Of a DNA stretch of 64,000 nucleotides, positions 55,640 to 64,000 are shown piece by piece. The translations under genes and the position numbers were made by a program. Position 1 is the stretch's first letter. Each line of letters opens with the position of its first letter. The notes beneath the pieces were generated by a model. That model saw nothing but the letters and a program-made list of their open reading frames with translations. It had not been told where the DNA came from and searched no databases. The stretch comes from Leucogyrophana mollusca (Eukaryota > Basidiomycota > Agaricomycetes > Boletales): the NCBI GenBank assembly GCA_021014945.1, contig MU266346.1, forward strand, positions 62,001-126,000, given 5' to 3'.

Positions 55640-56841
55640 ATGATCCACACGCTCCTCTATGGTGAGTTGTTATGCCCTTGGTAGTAGCTGCCACTGCGTT
55701 GTGCTCACGACGCGGAATGAACGCGCGCATAGTCGTGACCACCGTGCTACAGGGCCTTGCGATCCTGTTGACCTGTTTCCGCCTCTGGCATCGCATCTCG
55801 ATACGAAGATTCGGACGGGAGGACACCTGGGCGGCGGTGGCCTTGCTGTGCGGTGCTGCGTGTCTAATTTCAGGCTCGGTGTATCTCAGTGGATGTGCGC
55901 GAATTGTTTGCTCCACCTTCGTCGGCTACCTCTCTGACATTTTAGCCCCACTAGCCCATGAGACAGCTATTATCGCATTTTGGGTGTACTTGTTCGCATT
56001 TCCATGTGTTGTATGGTGCGCGTCCCTGATACTATGGGCTCCATTCGCGGACGTGCAGCCTGATCCAGGCCCTACTAGGGCGGTCCGCATGAGCATTTTA
56101 TATTCAATAACGCGTTTGATCCCTTCTTCGACGAGCTCTTCGCGTATCGCGCTAGGATTCAGCGCGTTCTTCGTACTTTTATGGGCCTTACTAGTGATGC
56201 AAAAAGCGTACAAATGCTCCAACGTGTGCTGGTATAATTCGCCGTCTATAACGTGCCAGCTGCCTCACAGTATGTACATCTACGAGCTTGCCAGTGGGTT
56301 TTAACGAATCTATCGCACCTACCTGCCCTAGCTGACCTCGCGACTTACCAGCCGATGTTGTTTCCGACATGATACTCGTTGCACTACCATTCCGCATGCT
56401 CTGGAACATCAATCTGCCGGAAAAAATACAGCGCCGGTTGATTCTTTCGGTCTTCTCGACCAGCATAGTTGTGTCATTCGCGTCTATATTTCGCGCTGTA
56501 TGTCGGGTCATGGAACTTCATTCCTTGGTCCAAGCTGCATCGGAATGTGAGGTAGGTCGGGGTCTCAGATCCCTCCCATGTGACCGATCGCGCTGGAGAT
56601 CTAAAAAGCAATTCGACCGCAGGTTATTTTTTGCCTTGTGGTCTGCAACCTCCTGGTGGCGGTCATGTACTTCTACCGCATTCTCAAAACTGAGGGTGAA
56701 AGCGAGTCAGACGAGGGGACACGTACAAGTGCAGCGAGCGTGACCTTCACCACCGTCGATCTGGAAAATCTCGACGAACGGAGCATCGTCAACGATATTC
56801 CAAAAGGCTCGCTGGACATCACTGATAGCGTATCCCCATGA
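55640..56841 (+). CDS. Fungal rhodopsin-like 7-TM membrane protein
   Basis: This resembles the fungal integral membrane family with a 'rhodopsin domain' (PF20684-like), which includes PTH11-type receptors; it is not an opsin, and no retinal lysine can be claimed. The best start is ATG 55640 (MIHTLLY), spliced to VVTTVLQGLAILLTCFRLWH, followed by the basic loop RISIRRFGREDTWAAVALL that is typical of the family. Further spans are ETAIIAFWVYLFAFPCVVWC, IALGFSAFFVLLWALLVMQ and MILVALPFRMLWNINLPEK, and the last is LVVCNLLVAVMYFYRI. An acidic cytoplasmic tail ends DSVSP. Exon joins between about 56210 and 56350 and near 56550 are plausible but not unique. Ligand and role are unknown. Confidence 0.65.
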
Positions 56842-58444
56842 CTCGCGCTGCGACGACTCCCCGCAATGTGCCTACCCCGTCCTCGATATAAGTAGGGTAG
56901 GGTTGTGGATGCACAAGCCAAAGAGCGATATGATACGGGGGAAATCCTCTGCTCCGTGGGCGGTCCTTAGAGTGTTTCACTTATGATCCCTACACACATG
57001 TTCTTCTGGAACGTTTTGGAAGGCGATATTTGTAGCCGTCGAGATACGCGTGAACACTGCTCGATCTCCTGGGAATGGGGCGATACCGCGTAAAGCCATG
57101 GTCAGTGTAAGGCGGGAAAGAATGACAGCTGCTTGTCTACCCGGCCTGCTCGCTCAGGTCCTATATTTATCCCCTATCTATGAATTCATGATAGACGCCG
57201 CCGAACTGATAACGGCCGAAGAGGTTAGAATAAGCACGTCTTGGGGTTAAATTTAACCAGGTTTTGGGTAAGGATAAACTTCCATGAGGCATCTATGAAG
57301 CCGGCCGAAGGTGCAAATCTGAGAGCACGTGTGTCACGCACCATAATAGCACGCGCCACAGATTTCTACCAATTGCATAGTGTAGGGTGGCGTAGGATGA
57401 GCCAATACTAGTGGAGGGCAAGTCATTGAGACATTTGGGCGGGTGTTTAACACCTGATGAACAGCCTTGACTATGCTAACACAGGTCGTCGATGGCGGAT
57501 AAGTTTTAGATAGGGATGTTTGGATGATTGCATGTGCCTGTCGATCTTCCATAAAAGCGGGGCCGATTAAGGCTATGCGGAGCTACTGACCACGACTGTG
57601 TATTTTGTTAGATCGTCACCAAAGTTTGATCTGGACTCAGGAGTACTGAGATGGCACCTCAGCTCGGCGCCAAAGCGGCGCACGGTCTCAGGGGACAGAG
57701 CCCGAAAGATGAGTTGGCGATTCCATTTGAGAAGATATGCTTGCTCACCAAACCGCCAAGGGCAACAAGCGCTAAAATCATTTGATTGAGGGACCAACCA
57801 CAGCCTCATTGCTAACTTACCTACGGGCGGTACTTGAGATGGAACTACGCTGATCCGTCCCCCATATCGCAGGCGCCATCTCGGTCACCTGAGAGCAAGC
57901 TGATGCACCTCTCGGCTGAAACAGTGATACCTGTGGGTGGAAAATTGGGTCAAACAGAAGAACTTTTGGTGACGTTTCCCATGGTCGTAAACGAGTGGTG
58001 CGACGGTGTGAACTGGTCGGTCCTAATGGGCAAGAATATAAACAGGGTAACGTCGACAACCTTAGCTTTCCGCCGCCCACCAATGTTCGCCATGAATATT
58101 GGACGGAGCACCGTGCGATGGGCGCTTTGTGGAATATCTACCTGTACAGAAAAGTAGTTTCAGGCATAAATACTAAATGGCTGTGAGGAGAATCGCCCTG
58201 CATTGTGAATGGATCAAACAGGGACAAATACAGCCTTGATGCACTATGATGCGTAACGGCCAACGTTGCCATGAATGCCGAAATTCCAAGTATCTTTCCC
58301 TTCTCACTCCCATACCATCTAATAGCCTTGCAGCCAGGCTACAGTCTAACTTTGCTGTATATTTATCGTCTTTTACGTTCTTGTTCTCCTGCTGGAGCAC
58401 GACCAGGCGCAGCTACTAGTGCAGATCGAGGATAGGCGCGTAGT
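56842..58444. other. Long intergenic region with a possible relic exon
   Basis: About 1.6 kb. Most of it shows no coding signal. The plus-strand stretch at about 57,995-58,186 encodes a protein-like segment (CELVGPNGQEYKQGNVDNLS, RHEYWTEHRAMGALWNIYLY) with no start, partner exon or known family. It may be a remnant of a gene. The right end is the promoter of the gene at 58445. Confidence 0.35.
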
Positions 58445-61400
58445 ATGCTGTCCTCCTTCATCCGTAACGCGAACGGGAGGCGAAAAGGAAAGAAAGCGAA
58501 GCTTGATGTACCTCTCCGCCAAGTGCGGTCACCCCCGTCGCCGGCCTCGTTTGCCTCCCCGGAGATATTTGACATAAACGAGAGGTCGCTGGACTTGCAG
58601 ACACGCGGAGATTCGAGCTCTGAGCAGCCAAACTTATTCCCTGAGACTCATCTTGTGCCGCCATCAGAGCCAAGGAAGGACGTTATTTCGCCCCAGGTTC
58701 AGCTGGATTTATCCCCCGAACCTCTGACGGACTGGTTTCAAGACTTCCTGGGTGGTACGGGCAACTCTCCTACTCTGGAGGGGAGTATGAGTGGCGGAAA
58801 CGCCTCAAACTCGGGAGCGCCTGTGGCCGCGAGCGAGGACACCCATGTGAGCGGGCCTGCAGACTCGTCATGGAAAGCGGTGATTGTGAGCAGCGTAGAC
58901 GATCAAGGGGTGCGGACATGCCTTTGATCACTCTAGCAGCCCAGGCTGATAGGATATATTATACAGGACGAAGCGGTGGAGGCGGTTGCTGACTCCAGCA
59001 TCGATGATATCGTTTCCCGAAATGTATGTCACACAGTCCACAGCGTATTCCAGCTGCCCCACGAGCGCTTAGTTGATGGTGCTTCGGGTCCACGTTAGCC
59101 GGAATTACGATCGTACACTGAATACTGAAATCGCTTTTATAGGGACCCTTTACCTCGAAGAAATCAGTACCTGCGCCTATTAAGATACCCCAGGTGGAAC
59201 GTACAGGGCCCAATGTGCAGATAGGTCAGAGTACGTCAACTGCTGAGCCACCATCACGGTTAGAAGCTCCCCCGCCACTGGGTGCTGCAAGTGCGTCTCA
59301 CCAGCCGTCACCGATATCATCAGAAGATATGTCAGCGGTGTCAGGAACCACTCTCGCTCGTGCCTTGATAGCCAACTCATTCGTTCTCTCGTCGAGTGAC
59401 CACCGCTCATCTCGTTATCGTAGTGGGATGACTCGCCAGGATTCGGCAACGCTACCTCGAGGAGATCATCCGCTGGTGAACTCGCCATATTGGCGTGATC
59501 GCAGAATTAGCGGTGGTGAAATTGTTTTGGCGTCCGAGAGTAGACGGGAATCGCTGATACCGCCTGTTCCCCCGGTCCCAACTGCAGGGATGGTATTCGT
59601 GGATCAGAAGCAGGCTCGCAGAGCTTCACGCGGGGCTGATATTGCACAACGACACTCCGATTCAGATCTCAAAAGAAGCACTAGCATTTCCAGCTCTACC
59701 TCGGATATTCCCTCCGTTTCGCAATATGCAACCTCACCTGAGGTACCGACGCAAACCGGCATTTCGCGGCGCATATCGCGCATATCCGAAGTACCATCGC
59801 CGGTGCCCACTACTCCCCATTCACCGCAATCCGCCCTGAACCACCCATCAAAAAGTGGTAGTTCGATAGCTGTGCATAGTTCGCTGGTTAGGGCGGATGA
59901 AAGCGAGGAGTCTGTCGTGCCGAACACTGCCTCAGAGATGCCGACAACGGCTTCATCGCACCGAACTGGGGAATCGTCAACTTCATCCCCACGTCCGTCC
60001 CAGTCAGGTCTGCACTCGCCCAGTCCAACCGATCATAGTCTCGATGAATATCAGTTCATGGCCCCTGGGCCACCGCAATCGGCGGCGTCACTAGGATCTG
60101 AATCCAGCGCGTCGTTCTCTTCTCATGTTCGAACCAAACGTAGCGATAGCAGCCTGAAGAGGCGCAAAGTGGGGAAAATCGCTGGGACGACGGTGTCTTC
60201 GCCTGTGGGGAGAAGTACGTTGCATTTTGGTCATCAGTCGGAACTCGCTGACAATGTTCTTCTAGCTTACATAGAGTTCAGCCGCAACATATCGGGTGAT
60301 CCTGGTTCACAGCGCAATAGAAAGCAAGTCAGACTTCTTCCCATTGGCGAGCCACCCCAGTCAATACTTGTCCCTCAAACGCCCATCACCCCTGCGATCA
60401 TATCATCTGCCGCTCCCTCCCGTTACTCGAGCTTGTCCAATTTTCCTCTTGTACCATCATCGGCTGTCCCTGCTGGCACATTCGAGATGCCGCTTACTTC
60501 TAGGGATGAGCTGGACAGTGTCATGGTACCTGTCACCACCGGCATATTCGCGCGCCAGCGTTTAGGCGGCGTTCCTCGGCGGCTCGCGGTTGCGCAGGAC
60601 CCCTATGGCCTTTTAGAGTACAGTATCGCGGTCAGCCCGGACTCGCATAGCTCGTCGAATTATACTCCGTCCAGTTCGTCCGCTGGGTATCAAACATTTC
60701 CGGAAACTCCTGTGGCATTCACACCGCTATGGTCACCAGACATGTCGCGTCAGATGATACCGGCGCTACGGCGTTCTAACGAACATGCGAGCGCGCGCGA
60801 CGGTGTACGTCAAGCACCCAGGTCAGCGACCATCCCGGGACCGCGGGACCTTGCCAGACTGCAGCAGGGTGTAGCACAGCGCGCATCTCTTTCCCGTTCC
60901 ATGACGCTGAATTTACCCAAACGCGAAGAACCGATTTTAGAAGATGGTACACCCTCGTTGCGGCGACCACAGTCTGTGTTTTCACCAAGCTCTGAGGTAC
61001 TCTCACCTCATAATATCGCCTTGCCCCCATCTTCTGCGTCCTCCGCGTCCTCTACGCCTGCGCCTGTGCTCCTATCCAGGCCCACTTCCTCGGGGGGCCA
61101 CCGGCGGGCCGTCTCTCATGATAGCGTTATACTATCCTCACCTGTCGGGTCGAACAGCCCTTCCCCCCTCTCCCGTGTGTCAACCCCCGGCCAGCCCTCT
61201 CAAGAAGAGCAGCCGCTTCATTCTTTTGTTCCTGCGCTAACTTCTCCAATTCCGTCCATTGTGACTCCTACGGAGCCTACACCCCCTGCTGTTACGACGC
61301 CACCGGCTTCTATTAATGACCGTTGCATGTCTCCCACATCCATACCACTTCCCGAGTCAAAAAGTACTTCACCTTTGCTTCCATTTAATCGCTCTGGGAG

Positions 61401-63353
61401 CACATCGCCACTTCCCGCTCTTCAAGTGGACGCTATACAGTCCAACCCTTCTCCTCCCCCGAGTGAGCCAGCTGAGGCATCCATCGACCTTCTAGATGTC
61501 CAGGCTCAGCCGCATTCTGGGACGCGTCCCACTGCATCCCCGCATCCTGTGTCATTTTTGCCATCGCCTTCACCATCTTCACCCGCATCCCCTACATATT
61601 CAAGGAGCTCAACACCATCATCACCATCGTTACCACCATCACCAGCCACCTCGTCACCATCTTTTACCCCATCGTTCGTCGCTCCTCCTCCTTACCATGC
61701 GGTTGTGTCTAGTGACAGGGAAAATAATCACATGTCCGTGTCCCATCCTCCCGCCACATCCAACCCTCCTCGTGAGCCCCCACCAGAACCTTCTTACAGC
61801 TTGCCGCGAGAGCGACAGCCGTCGGCGGTGTCACTTGCGAGAAGCCGTGTTAGGTCTCGACCTCCCTTGCCAATTGGCCCACGCAAACCAAGCGGGCCTG
61901 TTCAACCACTCGGGTCGTTTGTGCCAGGCGCCAGGGACCGGAACGGGTCGGTTTCATCAGTGGGCAGTAACGTTATAGTTGGGAGGGGGCTAGAATCTTC
62001 TCCCTGGCGCAAGCTTTACTCTGCCGCATCTTCTCCCCCACCGAAGTTCCAGACTCCCCCTCCGAAGTGGCGCGGACTTACTCTCGATGCTGCCCAGTGG
62101 ACATTTACCTCCAACCAACTGCAGTCCACAGTATCAAGAGCGATTAAGCATTCTGCAGAAGCATCATCCATCCGTCTTTTGCCACTGGAGACCCTGGACA
62201 ACGACATTCCAGAGGAGATGCATCGCTTAGAGATGCAACGCACCGATATCAAGTCTAGATATAAGTTACTGGTCCGCAAGCGGTGGAACCTGATGGGCTC
62301 TCTGGCGGGGCATATCGACGACCCGGAAACAAGTGACACCTTGTCCGCGATCCGAACAATGGATGAACTGTCGGAGGTCTCCCTTGCCCTGGATCAACTC
62401 ACGGATGAACTCCATGGTGTCGCCGAGCAGATCTCCCAACTCAAGAGTTTGCGTGACGTACACTCTGCTAGTGCGCTTGCTATGGCACTTCGGAAACTAA
62501 ACACGAGTTTCCTCAAGCAGGCAACTGAGACGCAAATGCTACGGCAGCAGGTCATGTCTTTGGAGGCAGAGAGAGATGAAGCGTGGAAGCAAGCAGAGGA
62601 TGTCGCCCAAGATTTCGATGACTTGAATGACCGAGTGGCGCCAGGAGACTCACAAAGTCCTGACAGTGAAAAGTCTAAGACTTCCAACCGACGCTCTCTT
62701 CGTGTTTTAGCCCGTCGAAAGTCTAGTATACGGGCCTCAAAAGCTGGTCTACGAACTGCAGTGCACCATCGAAGTCAGCGATCGTCCGTTAGTAGCGGCA
62801 CAGGAGCGCGTGCTAGCTTGACAAGTCCCGCTTCCTCCGGCATCAAATCATCATACTCTGCGGATGATATACCCCCAGTTCCCCCCCTCCCATTGCACAC
62901 ACCCCTGGGCATTGTGCCATCAAGTTTGTCGGGTCGGAGTTCTATGGGTATGTATCATGCATCGCATAGCCCACTGGCCTGTGACTTACTTCGTCTTTCC
63001 TCTAGGTATGTCTTCTGGCAACAGTGCATCATCCAGTGCAAGGGCTCTTGCGCAGGCACAGCGTGAGCTCTATGAGATGCTGGGCATCCCTGTGCATGAT
63101 TCCACCAGTGACAGTCCTTCACGACCTCGGTCACTATCGGGTACCTATGGGTCGAATCATGCTTCTCTACACCTCCGCCCAATGTCTGACGTCGGTGGGA
63201 GCGTTATCAGACCGAATGCACACGGAAACAGAGCCATTCATGGCGTGCTTTCTGACGACGTGAGTGCCCCCTTGACGTATCTTGATCGCAGCTCACTGAC
63301 ATGCATCGCAGCGACAAGCCATGCTTGCAGCGCTTGGCATTATGACTGACTAA
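58445..63353 (+). CDS. Very long Ser/Pro-rich protein with C-terminal helical domain
   Basis: Exons from ATG 58445 (MLSSFIRNANGRRKGKK) join through a 19-residue acidic exon (DEAVEAVADSSIDDIVSRN) to one very long exon starting at about 59142, then to two small exons ending RQAMLAALGIMTD at 63353. The product is roughly 1,560 residues. The first two thirds are disordered, dominated by Ser, Pro and Thr, with many Pro clusters that could bind SH3 or profilin partners. The last third has a folded or coiled-coil part: DNDIPEEMHRLEMQR, KRWNLMGSLAGHID, TMDELSEVSLALDQLTDELH and ETQMLRQQVMSLEAERDEAW. The domain order resembles scaffold proteins of cell polarity or septation, but I recognise no family. 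Confidence 0.7.
61549..61680 (+). repeat. Imperfect CAC/CAT-rich Ser-Pro codon repeat within the coding region
   Basis: The coding sequence is a degenerate run of TCACCA/TCACCATC-like units encoding alternating Ser, Pro and Thr (SPSPSSPASP, TPSSPSLPPSPATSSP). Such tracts change length easily, so strains may differ here. Confidence 0.7.
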
Positions 63354-63641
63354 CTAATGGATAGATACGACGGACTATAAAAACCTATTTATTGTCTTCA
63401 CATCCTTGCTTATAATACTGTCGCTCTTTGTTTTTTTGCATACTTACATTTCTATGTCATTGCTTTGCGTGGTTGCAACCGCTGTCATAACCGTGCAATG
63501 CACATCTTCATCCAGCGTTAGTATTGATCTCCAAGGCAGCAAGTACACGACGATCACAAAGTACAAAGACTGCAAACAGATCAGAGCAAATGCAAAGCAG
63601 AGAAAACATGGTCGCCAAATTAAGCATAAAAATTGTTCGTT

Positions 63642-64000
63642 CTAACGTCGCGCTCGTTTCCTTCTTATTACAACTTCACTGGGGGGTGTCGGTTCCCTGG
63701 ACTCGGACTCGTTCATCCGTGGTTCTTCGCTCTCTTGAGGGCCCTGCAGATCAGGTGATCCGTCATCTTCATTCTCATCCTCTGTCCTCTGTCGTTTTCG
63801 CGATAATTTTGGAGTCACAAAGCCGTTGGTTTGCGTGATGGCCCCTGTTGTCGGCGTTTTGGTTGGCGATTGGGAGCCATAAGTCATTTGAGGGCGAGGC
63901 CGGCCCTTCGGGGTGATTACGACGTCTTCCTCCTCGACCTCCTCTGGTGCCACAGCGTCTGGACCCTCTTCTGGTTCAGACGGGGCAGGCTCGGGCGACG
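63642..64000 (-). CDS. 3' end of a nuclear-looking protein, cut by the window edge
   Basis: The C-terminal part of a minus-strand gene enters from the right edge. It is acidic, then Ser/Thr/Pro-rich, with ITPKGRPRPQMTYGSQSPTK (AT-hook-like GRPRP) and FVTPKLSRKRQRTEDENE, and ends VVIRRKRARR. The several TP and SP sites and basic patches suggest a chromatin or cell-cycle protein, but the family cannot be told from this fragment. It is convergent with the long Ser/Pro-rich gene (spacer 288 bases). Confidence 0.6.
   Translation of the reverse strand, partial: SPEPAPSEPEEGPDAVAPEEVEEEDVVITPKGRPRPQMTYGSQSPTKTPTTGAITQTNGFVTPKLSRKRQRTEDENEDDGSPDLQGPQESEEPRMNESESREPTPPSEVVIRRKRARR

Noticed and set aside
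1..64000. CRISPR arrays, long terminal repeats, transposase or reverse transcriptase genes
   Set aside because: None seen; no regularly spaced repeats beyond the short arrays listed, and no polymerase or transposase motif in any frame.

Overview
The window looks like nuclear DNA of a mushroom-forming basidiomycete (Agaricomycetes). Genes are broken by many short GT-AG introns, mostly about 50-65 bp, and spacers of 0.3-1.6 kb separate them. The gene content fits: a Clp1-like clamp-cell regulator, basidiomycete-type 7-TM proteins, a mushroom-style class I terpene synthase, several P450 and GMC oxidoreductases, and a GH3 beta-xylosidase. No tRNA, rRNA, CRISPR array or complete transposon was recognised. 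A 10-N assembly gap followed by a C run lies near 1.16 kb. Exon joins below come from reading frames and splice consensus, not from transcripts.

1-17 kb is mainly housekeeping. It holds a DUF2461-domain protein with a basic nuclear-type N-terminus, a small hypothetical gene, NOP53 (60S ribosome assembly), a secreted GH3 xylosidase, a long FHA-domain protein of about 1,189 residues with four tandem TP repeats and two KEN boxes, and an alpha/beta hydrolase of the proline iminopeptidase type.

17.9-46.3 kb has the look of a specialised-metabolism region. The first block is a class I terpene synthase, a polytopic membrane protein, a GMC oxidoreductase, a P450 and a short-chain dehydrogenase. An O-fucosyltransferase-like type II membrane protein, acetyl-CoA synthetase and a Gfo/Idh/MocA oxidoreductase follow. 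The second block is a UbiA prenyltransferase divergent from an aldehyde dehydrogenase, then a second P450. Together they could build and oxidise a terpenoid or an aromatic meroterpenoid; product and co-regulation are inference. An ACR3-type arsenite exporter follows.

48.9-64 kb holds an alginate-lyase-like probable GPI-anchored protein, the Clp1-like gene, a hypothetical gene, a rhodopsin-like membrane protein, a very long Ser/Pro-rich protein with a C-terminal helical region, and the 3' end of a nuclear-looking protein cut by the right edge.

The two observations I would follow first are the FHA protein, whose repeats resemble the core of the Ki-67 repeat, and the two-block terpenoid region.
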